Below are positions 1-5,341 of a DNA stretch of 8,294 nucleotides, piece by piece. Under the pieces are notes generated by a model. That model did no database searches and was not told the DNA's origin. It saw nothing but the letters and a program-made list of their open reading frames with translations. The first letter of the stretch is position 1; each line of letters begins with the position of its first letter. The DNA lies in contig RKSA01000041.1 in the NCBI GenBank assembly GCA_007571115.1, forward strand, positions 1 through 8,294, in the 5' to 3' direction. The DNA is from Gammaproteobacteria bacterium. GTDB lineage: Bacteria > Pseudomonadota > Gammaproteobacteria > Pseudomonadales > Pseudohongiellaceae. A program made the translations under genes and the position numbers.

Positions 1-197
1 GCCCGAACCGCGCTCCGGTGGCACTCGTCCATCAAGCCCGCCCAGGGTGGGAAAGTCCTGTCTACCCACTGTGCTGGTTCAGCACATGTGCTATCTCAAA
101 GCGGGGCAAGGAGTGTATACTGCGCTGCCGGTTTGGCTGGTCAGGCCTCGCCTTTCCGGCACAGGCTTTCCACGCACTCTCCACCTAAGCTCTGGGC
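1..197. other. Upstream non-coding region with overlapping palindromes
   Basis: No gene is recognisable here on either strand. The GTGCTG-GTT-CAGCAC hairpin (71-85) overlaps a perfect 12-bp palindrome, AGCACATGTGCT (81-92), so the middle arm can pair with either flank. A TATACT hexamer at 116-121 could be a -10 box for the downstream rhodanese gene, but no convincing -35 box lies 16-18 bp upstream. In related genomes a phosphoglycerate mutase gene often diverges from this point. The left edge is too short to show it. One plus-strand frame is open from base 1 to about 240 but has no start with a ribosome site and no recognisable protein. Confidence 0.4.
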
Positions 198-614
198 ATG
201 GCGCAATTTATTGAATTCATTGGCAATCATCCCATCTTGACGGGCTTGTGGGTGGTGTCCCTGCTGGCCATCATCGTGTACCATGTTCGCACTGCGGCCC
301 GAGCGATAGGCCCGCAGCAGGCGGTGATGCTCATCAATCGGGAAGCTGCCCTGGTCGTCGATGTGCGGGAAAAAAAGGAGTTTGAGCAGGGCCATATCGC
401 CGGCGCGGTGAATATCCCCCTGGCCAAGCTCAAGCAGCGCATGGCCGAGCTCAACAAGCACAAGGGCAAGCCGAAACTGGTCGTATGCAAGATGGGGCAG
501 CAATCCGGCGCTGCAGTCAAGAGCATCGAGGAAGCCGGCCACGACAATGTCGTCAGATTGGCCGGAGGCATCGCGGAATGGACCGCGCGGTCCTTCCCGC
601 TGATTCAGAAATGA
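198..614 (+). CDS. yibN: YibN-like membrane-anchored rhodanese-domain protein
   Basis: The 138-residue protein has one hydrophobic segment at about residues 13-31, then a single rhodanese domain (about 40-135). The conserved VVDVRE strand is at 53-58 and GHIAGAVNIP at 65-74. The active-site loop C-K-M-G-Q-Q-S begins at Cys97, so the persulfide-carrying cysteine is kept. The N-terminus (FIGNHPIL) matches the start of E. coli YibN, with the rhodanese domain expected on the cytoplasmic side. Its substrate is not established. As I recall, E. coli YibN has been linked to the YidC insertase, which would fit the neighbouring export chaperone gene. In E. coli and Pseudomonas a glutaredoxin gene sits between this gene and secB; here secB follows after 45 bp. 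The ATG at 198 has only a weak ribosome site but gives the family-typical N-terminus. Confidence 0.87.
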   Translation: MAQFIEFIGNHPILTGLWVVSLLAIIVYHVRTAARAIGPQQAVMLINREAALVVDVREKKEFEQGHIAGAVNIPLAKLKQRMAELNKHKGKPKLVVCKMGQQSGAAVKSIEEAGHDNVVRLAGGIAEWTARSFPLIQK

Positions 615-642
615 CGGCTTTCCGGGCCGCAGCCCGAAGCCG
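615..642 (+). other. Nested hairpin between the rhodanese gene and secB
   Basis: Starting on the base after the rhodanese stop codon, CGGCTT (615-620) pairs with AAGCCG (637-642). Inside it, CGGGC (623-627) pairs with GCCCG (632-636) around a CGCA tetraloop, with a two-base bulge on the 5' side. No T-run follows, so it is unlikely to be a complete intrinsic terminator. The secB ribosome site (AGGGAG, about 649-654) lies just outside the stem. By inference it could stabilise or process the shared transcript, or tune secB expression relative to the rhodanese. Confidence 0.5.
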
Positions 643-659
643 CGCAACAGGGAGCCACC

Positions 660-1226
660 ATGGCTGAGAACGAACAGAACGGACAGAACGAGCAAGACCG
701 GCAGGCGGAAAATGGCGGCGGAGCGGCGCAACAGCCCCAAGCCGACGCAAAAGCGCCGCAATTCGCCTTGCAGCGCATCTACCTGAAGGACTTTTCCTTC
801 GAGTCGCCGCGCAGCCCCGGAGTTTTCACCGGGCAGTGGAAGCCGAAAATCAATTTCGAAGTCAAAAGCCGTTCGCGGAAGCACGAGGAGAATTCCTACG
901 AGGTCATATTGACCTTGACCGTCGATGCCAAGGTCGAAGAGGAAACCGCGTTTCTCGTCGAGGTGCAGCAGGCCGGGATTTTCGCCTGCGTCAACATGCA
1001 GCCCCAGCAGCTCGAACAGGTACTGGCGGCGCTCTGCCCCAATATCCTGTTTCCCTACGCCCGGGAAGCGGTCGATTCGATCGTTACCAAGGGCAGCTTT
1101 CCTGCGCTCATGCTGTCGCCGATCAACTTCGACGCCGTGTATGCGGAACAGAAAAAGCGTCAGGCTGAACAGCGCGCGCAGCAAGGCGGCAACGGTCAAG
1201 GCGAAGCGCCGCCGTTGACGCAATAG
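660..1226 (+). CDS. secB: Protein-export chaperone SecB
   Basis: SecB is a cytosolic homotetrameric chaperone that keeps preproteins unfolded and hands them to SecA for export through SecYEG. The core spans about residues 33-165. Diagnostic stretches are FALQRIYLKDFSFESP (35-50), CPNILFPYARE (126-136) and GSFPALMLSPINFDAVY (145-161), all very close to E. coli SecB. The protein is 188 residues, longer than the usual 155-165. The extra length is a Gln/Asn/Glu/Ala-rich, low-complexity N-terminus (about 1-32) and a Gln/Gly-rich C-terminal tail (about 165-188). A good ribosome site, AGGGAG, precedes the ATG by 5 bases. The gene probably shares a transcript with the upstream rhodanese and converges on ntrC. 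The gpsA gene that follows secB in E. coli is absent. Confidence 0.97.
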   Translation: MAENEQNGQNEQDRQAENGGGAAQQPQADAKAPQFALQRIYLKDFSFESPRSPGVFTGQWKPKINFEVKSRSRKHEENSYEVILTLTVDAKVEEETAFLVEVQQAGIFACVNMQPQQLEQVLAALCPNILFPYAREAVDSIVTKGSFPALMLSPINFDAVYAEQKKRQAEQRAQQGGNGQGEAPPLTQ

Positions 1227-1303
1227 GCGAGCCGCTCCATAGGCGCCACTGGCTTTGGGCTGAGCGCTGCCGCGCTTGCTACCGGATTCCTTTCCGGGCC
1301 GTT
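1227..1303. other. Convergent intergenic spacer with weak stem-loops
   Basis: This 77-bp gap separates the ends of secB and ntrC. Two short perfect stems are visible: AGCGC-TGCC-GCGCT (1263-1276) and CCGGA-TTCCTT-TCCGG (1282-1297). Neither has a clear T-run on either strand. They may contribute to bidirectional termination, but I cannot call a standard intrinsic terminator. Confidence 0.3.
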
Positions 1304-2722
1304 CTAGTCGCCCGTGCTCGCTTCGAGCTCCTTGATCTTGCGGGCGAGGGTGTTGCGGCCCCAGCCTAGCAGCACTGCGGCGTCCTGCTTGCGGCCAGCA
1401 CTGTGCTTCAGCGCGACCTCGATCATGGTGCGCTCGAAAGCCCGGGTCGACTCTTCGAGGATGCCGATATTGCCCGCATCGAGCTGCTCTTCGGCCCAGG
1501 ACTTGAGCTCCCCGGTCCAGTTGCGCATTGCCCCGGGCTGTTCGCGCTGTTCGGCGAGTTCTGGCGGCAGGTCGGTGATATGCACCTCGCGACCGGAAGC
1601 CATGACGGTAATCCAGCGACAGAAGTTTTCCAGTTGCCGCACATTGCCAGGCCAGGTCAGTCCTCGCAGATACTTTTCCGTTTCCGGGCGCAAGGCCTTG
1701 GCCGGCACGTCGAGCTCGGTCGCGGCGCGAGCGAGGAAATGCCGCGCCAGACGCGGGATGTCCTCGCGCCGTTCGCTCAGTTTCGGCACGTGGATGCGGA
1801 TCACGTTGAGGCGATGGAACAGATCCTCGCGGAAGCGGCGCTCATCGACAAGCTGCTCGAGATTCTGATGGGTCGCGGCGATGATGCGAACATCGACCTG
1901 GACCGGCAGATGCCCTCCGACCCGATGAAACTCGCCTTCCGAAAGCACGCGTAGCAGGCGCGTCTGAGTTTCCGCCGGCATGTCGCCGATTTCGTCGAGC
2001 AGCAGCGTGCCATGGTTGGCCTGTTCGAAGCGGCCGATGCGCCGCGAGTTGGCGCCCGTGAAAGCGCCCTTCTCGTGGCCGAACAGTTCCGACTCGATCA
2101 GTTCCGCAGGAATCGCGGCGACGTTCAAGGCGACGAATGGCCCGTCGCGACGCGGGCCATGCTGGTGCAAGGCTCGCGCGACGAGTTCCTTGCCGGTTCC
2201 CGACGCGCCATGGATCAGCACCGAGACGTGGGACTGCGCCAGTCGCCCGATGGCGCGAAACACTTCCTGCATGGCCGGCGCCTCGCCGATGATGTCGGGA
2301 GTTGGCCTGGTCTCCCCGTGGTTCTGCACGGCGGCTTTCCCCTGCCGCTCTTGCGCGTGGACGAGTGCGCGCCGCGCGATCGCGACGGCATCCTCGATGT
2401 CGAAAGGCTTGGGCAGGTAGTCGAATGCGCCGTGGCTGTAGGAAGAGACCGCGCTATCGAGGTCGGAATGGGCGGTCATGATGATGATCGGCAATTCGGG
2501 GTGCGAGCCCTTGATCGTGGCAAGCAGTTCCAGGCCATCGATTCCCGGCATGCGGATGTCGCTGATGATTGCGTCAGGCGTTTCGTGGCGCAGGCGATCA
2601 AGCAGCTTCTCGCCGTTGTCGAAGCTTTCGCTGGCGAGGCCCGCGCCGCTGAAGGATTTTTCCAGCACCCAGCGAACCGAACGGTCGTCATCGACGATCC
2701 AGATCAGCGAAGATGCGCTCAT
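1304..2722 (-). CDS. ntrC: Nitrogen regulation response regulator NtrC (NRI)
   Basis: NtrC is the sigma-54-dependent activator of nitrogen-limitation genes, phosphorylated by NtrB. The 472 residues show three domains. The receiver (about 5-120) has acidic pocket D11/D12, phospho-acceptor Asp55 in SDIRMPG, Thr83 and Lys105. The AAA+ domain (about 143-380) has Walker A GASGTGKE (172-179), the sigma-54-contacting GAFTGA loop (219-224) and Walker B LLLDE (240-244). The Fis-type helix-turn-helix is at about 445-466 (KQDAAVLLGWGRNTLARKI). Similarity to E. coli NtrC is close throughout. The chosen ATG at 2722-2720 overlaps the ntrB stop as ATGA, with a GGAGGGA ribosome site 5 bases before it; the frame is open further upstream, but that part is inside ntrB. 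The likely targets include its own operon, through the two sites upstream of the glutamine synthetase gene. Confidence 0.97.
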   Translation of the reverse strand: MSASSLIWIVDDDRSVRWVLEKSFSGAGLASESFDNGEKLLDRLRHETPDAIISDIRMPGIDGLELLATIKGSHPELPIIIMTAHSDLDSAVSSYSHGAFDYLPKPFDIEDAVAIARRALVHAQERQGKAAVQNHGETRPTPDIIGEAPAMQEVFRAIGRLAQSHVSVLIHGASGTGKELVARALHQHGPRRDGPFVALNVAAIPAELIESELFGHEKGAFTGANSRRIGRFEQANHGTLLLDEIGDMPAETQTRLLRVLSEGEFHRVGGHLPVQVDVRIIAATHQNLEQLVDERRFREDLFHRLNVIRIHVPKLSERREDIPRLARHFLARAATELDVPAKALRPETEKYLRGLTWPGNVRQLENFCRWITVMASGREVHITDLPPELAEQREQPGAMRNWTGELKSWAEEQLDAGNIGILEESTRAFERTMIEVALKHSAGRKQDAAVLLGWGRNTLARKIKELEASTGD

Positions 2723-3900
2723 GGCTCTCCCTCCGTCTGCTCCGGGGCGGCCGTCGCGCCGTGATAGGGCATCTGATACGGTAGCAGCAGGCGGAAGCAC
2801 GTGCGACCGGGCTCGCTTTCGTATTCGAGCAGTCCGTGGTGCTCGCTGACGATGGCGTGGGCGATGGGAAGGCCGAGCCCCATGCCTTCGGCGCGGCCCG
2901 TGACCATCGGAAACAGGATCGATTCGCCCAGGCGCTCGGGAATTCCGGGGCCGTTGTCGATGACTTCCACCGATATCGCCGGGTGGCGCGAATGCTGGCC
3001 GAAGGCGACATTGCGCGTGGCGCGGGTGCGCAGCACGATCTTGCCCAGATCGTGGTGTACGACCGGGCTTGAAAGCGACTGCACGGCGTTGCGCGCGATA
3101 TTGAGCAGGGCCTGGATCAGTTGTTCCGGGTCCGCGAGCAGCGTGGGGATGCTCGGGTCGTAATCCCTGACCAGGCGGATTCCCTGGCCATCGAGTTCGG
3201 CTTCGACGAGATTGCGCACGCGTTCGACGACTTCGTGGATATTGACGTGGCGCCTTTCCAGGGTCTTGCGGTGCCCCGTCAGGCGCTCGACGAGATTGCG
3301 CAGGCGGTCGGCTTCGCTGATGATGACGCTGGTGTACTCGGCGAGCCCGGCATCGGGCAGTTCCCGTTCCAGCAACTGGGCCGCACCGCGAAGGCCGCCA
3401 AGCGGATTCTTGATCTCGTGGGCGAGGCCGCGAAGCAGTTCCCGGGTCGTTGTCCGGGTGGAGCTGAGGAGCTGATCCCGGTCGATTCGTTGCGAATGTT
3501 CCAGCGAGTTCATTTCCAGCAAGGCGAGCAATTCCCCCTCGCAGTCGATGGGCGTGACGGTATAGTCGAGTTCGGTGATCTTGCCGTGGGGCAGGCCCAG
3601 GCGCGAGCGCCGCTTGGTATAGCCATTACGCTTGGCGAGAGCCTGCGTGATCGCTGCGACATCTTCGCCGCCATCGGCAAGCAGCTCGTCAACGCAGAGA
3701 CCGACGGCCTGGCGCGAGCTCATCCCGAGCAGGCTTTCGGCGGCCGGATTGACCAGGCAAATCCGCAAGTCGCCGTCGAGCAGCAATACCGCAGTGCTCA
3801 GGCCATCGAGCAGCCGCCGATAGTCGATGCGCCTTTGCACGGCTTGCTGGCCCACGCGAGGCGGCGAGCCGGATGAGGCCAGACGAGACGCCGGCCCCAT
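2719..3900 (-). CDS. ntrB: Nitrogen-sensing histidine kinase/phosphatase NtrB (NRII)
   Basis: NtrB is the cytosolic partner of NtrC. With PII protein it switches between kinase and phosphatase according to glutamine/2-oxoglutarate status. The 393-residue protein has a PAS domain (about 25-130, with NPAAESLLGMS) and no membrane segment. A dimerisation/phosphotransfer domain follows, with the H-box HEIKNPLGGLRGAAQLL and His161. The ATPase domain has its N-box around LLNIARNAVQS (265-275), the G1 box DNGPGIP (315-321) and a G2-type GMGLGLPIA (339-347). It is about 40 residues longer than the ~350 of E. coli NtrB, partly from a Ser/Gly/Pro-rich start. The ATG at 3900-3898 is 8 bp after the glutamine synthetase stop. 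Its ribosome site is weak (GCAGG directly before the ATG), suggesting translational coupling. The frame is open much further upstream, but that portion is a shadow of the synthetase gene. Confidence 0.95.
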   Translation of the reverse strand: MGPASRLASSGSPPRVGQQAVQRRIDYRRLLDGLSTAVLLLDGDLRICLVNPAAESLLGMSSRQAVGLCVDELLADGGEDVAAITQALAKRNGYTKRRSRLGLPHGKITELDYTVTPIDCEGELLALLEMNSLEHSQRIDRDQLLSSTRTTTRELLRGLAHEIKNPLGGLRGAAQLLERELPDAGLAEYTSVIISEADRLRNLVERLTGHRKTLERRHVNIHEVVERVRNLVEAELDGQGIRLVRDYDPSIPTLLADPEQLIQALLNIARNAVQSLSSPVVHHDLGKIVLRTRATRNVAFGQHSRHPAISVEVIDNGPGIPERLGESILFPMVTGRAEGMGLGLPIAHAIVSEHHGLLEYESEPGRTCFRLLLPYQMPYHGATAAPEQTEGEP

Positions 3901-3908
3901 CCTGCACT

Positions 3909-4925
3909 TCAGTCCGCCAGCGCTTCCTTGGTCGAGCGGATGATCGCCGCAGCGACCTTGTACGGGTCGGCATTGGATGCGGTCCGACGGTCTTCGAGCC
4001 GGCCTTTCCAGCCTGCCTGAATCGTCGCCACCGGAATCCGGATCGACGCGCCCCGGTCGGAAATGCCATAGCTGAACACGTCGATCGCCTGGGTTTCGTG
4101 CAGGCCGGTCAGGCGCTGGTCGTTGCCGGCGCCATACACCGAAATGTGCCGATCGATATTCTTGCCGAAGTTCTCGCAGATCCTGGTGAAGATCTCTTCG
4201 TCCCCGGCTTCGCGCATGACGGCGTTGGAGAAGTTGGCGTGCATGCCCGATCCGTTCCAGTCGAGCTCCTTGCCCAGGGGCTTGGGCTCCCAGTTGATCG
4301 CCAGGCCGTGCCGCTCGGCGGTGCGCTCGAGCAGATAGCGGCAGACCCAGGTCTCGTCCCCGGCGCGCTTGGCGCCTTTGGCGAATACCTGGAATTCCCA
4401 TTGGCCTGCGGCGACCTCGGCGTTGATTCCCTCGACGTTGAGGCCGGCTTCGAGGGAAAGGTCGAGATGTTCCTCGACGATTTCGCGACCGTGACAGTTC
4501 AGCGCTCCCACGGAGCAATAGTACAGGCCCTGGGGACCGGGATAGCCACCGGCGGGGAACCCCGGAGGCGCATTGGTGGAAGGATCCCACAGGAAGTATT
4601 CCTGCTCGAAACCGAACCAGAAATCGTCGTCGTCATCGTCGATCGTCGAGCGGCCATTCGAGCGATGCGGGCTGCCGTCGGCGTTAAGCACCTCGCACAT
4701 CACCAGATGGGCGTGGGCGCGGTCGGGGTCGGGGAAGATCGCGACTGGCTGCAACAGGCAGTCGGAATCCTCGCCACCGGCTTGCCGCGTGGAACTGCCG
4801 TCGAACGACCATTGCGGGCAGCTCTCCAGTGTTCCGTCAAAGTCGTTCCGCACCATGGTCTTGCTGCGCAGGTTCTGCGTCGGCGAATAGCCGTCAAGCC
4901 AGATGTATTCCAGTTTCGATTTCAT
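3909..4925 (-). CDS. Type II glutamine synthetase (GSII)
   Basis: The enzyme makes glutamine from glutamate, ammonia and ATP, the main entry of ammonia into metabolism. At 338 residues it has GSII length, not the ~470 of the usual proteobacterial GlnA (GSI). The N-terminal beta-grasp part begins LEYIWLDG (5-12) with NLRSKT (18-23) and WSFDGSSTRQA (39-49). The catalytic part contains GFEQEY (105-110, metal-ligand glutamates), GINAEVAAGQWEFQ (166-179), DWNGSGMHANFS (222-233), RLTGLHET (271-278) and RGASIRIP (291-298). These are GSII signatures, and the overall wording is closest, from memory, to Bacteroidetes-type enzymes. A run of six Asp (96-101) precedes the catalytic part. It ends where GSII ends, so the C-terminal adenylylation region of GSI is absent. 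It is the first gene of an operon with ntrB and ntrC and has a sigma-54 promoter and NtrC sites. AGGAG lies 11 bases before the ATG. The symbol is left empty because glnA and glnII are both used. Confidence 0.93.
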   Translation of the reverse strand: MKSKLEYIWLDGYSPTQNLRSKTMVRNDFDGTLESCPQWSFDGSSTRQAGGEDSDCLLQPVAIFPDPDRAHAHLVMCEVLNADGSPHRSNGRSTIDDDDDDFWFGFEQEYFLWDPSTNAPPGFPAGGYPGPQGLYYCSVGALNCHGREIVEEHLDLSLEAGLNVEGINAEVAAGQWEFQVFAKGAKRAGDETWVCRYLLERTAERHGLAINWEPKPLGKELDWNGSGMHANFSNAVMREAGDEEIFTRICENFGKNIDRHISVYGAGNDQRLTGLHETQAIDVFSYGISDRGASIRIPVATIQAGWKGRLEDRRTASNADPYKVAAAIIRSTKEALAD

Positions 4926-4948
4926 GGTCCAACAAACTCCTCGTTATC

Positions 4949-4974
4949 TATGGCCGTGTGATATGGCCGTGTGA
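4949..4974. repeat. Perfect 13-bp tandem duplication in synthetase leader
   Basis: TATGGCCGTGTGA occurs twice back to back (4949-4961 and 4962-4974) with no mismatch. It lies just upstream of the synthetase ribosome site, inside the predicted leader. It may be a recent slippage duplication or a paired binding element; the sequence alone does not decide. Confidence 0.85.
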
Positions 4975-5074
4975 ATGGTCATGCATGGATTGCCGCACCG
5001 CCAGACCAGCGGCGCCTTCGGGTATCATGGGCGGGCTCGGGTCCGGGATGCCTCGGTCAACCAGCCAGTAACCC

Positions 5075-5089
5075 GCAAGATTCATGCCA
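5075..5089 (-). promoter_or_regulatory. Sigma-54 promoter of the glutamine synthetase-ntrBC operon
   Basis: On the minus strand the sequence reads TGGCATGAATCTTGC. It matches the sigma-54 consensus TGGCAC/T-G-N4-TTGC at every conserved base, with the exact 10-base gap between the -24 GG (5088-5087) and the -12 GC (5076-5075). Transcription is predicted to start near 5063, giving a leader of about 138 bases. Two NtrC-type sites at the proper distance upstream, and NtrC encoded in the same operon, strongly support it. Confidence 0.87.
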
Positions 5090-5174
5090 TGATCCTTTTA
5101 ACGCAACAGGCCCGTTCGCGGTTCACTTTTTCGCGCCTCTTTTCACGCCTCGGTTCGCCGCAGAACTCCCAGCC

Positions 5175-5191
5175 TGCACCGATGTTGTGCA
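5175..5191. promoter_or_regulatory. NtrC-binding site, proximal (about -120)
   Basis: TGCACCGATGTTGTGCA is a 17-bp interrupted palindrome with perfect TGCAC/GTGCA arms. It fits the NtrC pattern TGCACC-N5-GGTGCA with a single arm mismatch. Its centre (5183) lies about 120 bp upstream of the predicted sigma-54 start. Confidence 0.8.
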
Positions 5192-5205
5192 AAGCGGGAA
5201 ATGGT

Positions 5206-5222
5206 AGCACCAAATCGGCGCA
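5206..5222. promoter_or_regulatory. NtrC-binding site, distal (about -151)
   Basis: AGCACCAAATCGGCGCA matches the NtrC pattern TGCACC-N5-GGTGCA at 10 of the 12 arm positions; the mismatches are the first base and one base in the right arm. Its centre (5214) is 31 bp from the proximal site, about three helical turns, so two NtrC dimers would lie on the same face. In E. coli glnA the paired sites are about 32 bp apart at -108 and -140. Confidence 0.72.
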
Positions 5223-5288
5223 TGGCCTAGCGACTCCCGGAACTGGCGTCGCTGAGCAACGGTCTTGCCAGACGCTTGCCCAGGGGTT

Positions 5289-5340
5289 TTTGAGCAAGAG
5301 CCTTTGAGCAAGGAGCTTTTGAGAAGGAGCCTTTGAAAAC
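5289..5340 (+). repeat. 14-15 bp imperfect repeat array ahead of thiI
   Basis: There are three full units plus a partial one. TTTGAGCAAGAGCC (5289-5302), TTTGAGCAAGGAGCT (5303-5317) and TTTGAGAAGGAGCC (5318-5331) are followed by TTTGAAAAC (5332-5340), which runs to within a base of the thiI ATG. Each full unit carries a purine-rich AAGAG or AAGGAG core like a ribosome-binding site. The last AAGGAG (5324-5329) is 12 bases before the ATG and 3 bases before an in-frame TTG. Confidence 0.8.
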
Positions 5341-5341
5341 G

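Larger units (their letters stand above)
4926..5341. other. Divergent regulatory region between glutamine synthetase and thiI
   Basis: This 416-bp stretch has no convincing gene; the short open frames in it match no family I know. Reading towards the synthetase (minus strand), it holds two NtrC-type sites, a sigma-54 promoter, a predicted 138-base untranslated leader, a 13-bp tandem duplication and a GAGGAG ribosome site. Reading towards thiI (plus strand), it ends in a 14-15 bp repeat array carrying ribosome-site-like motifs. No clear sigma-70 promoter for thiI could be picked by eye. Confidence 0.7.

Noticed and set aside
70..92. NtrC site upstream of the rhodanese gene
   Set aside because: GTGC and GCAC words are present, but in the wrong order or with the wrong spacing for the TGCACC-N5-GGTGCA pattern.
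1..240. Plus-strand frame open from the left edge, possibly the tail of an upstream gene
   Set aside because: It has no recognisable protein sequence and runs on into the rhodanese gene in another frame, so it is most likely chance openness.
141..1223. A 360-residue open frame on the minus strand across the rhodanese gene and secB
   Set aside because: It is antisense to two well-recognised genes, resembles no family, and arises from the codon bias of high-GC DNA.
3901..4590. Possible N-terminal extension of NtrB reaching into the synthetase gene
   Set aside because: The extra part is an out-of-frame reading of the GSII gene, rich in Arg/Gly/Ser with no domain. The ATG at 3900 gives a normal PAS-kinase protein.
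4617..4650. GTC/ATC triplet run as a microsatellite
   Set aside because: It encodes the Asp run within the glutamine synthetase gene, so it is coding low complexity rather than a separate repeat element.
5241..5256. Plus-strand sigma-54 promoter for thiI around TGGCGTCGCTGAGCA
   Set aside because: The gap between GG and GC is 9 bases instead of 10, and the flanking bases do not match.
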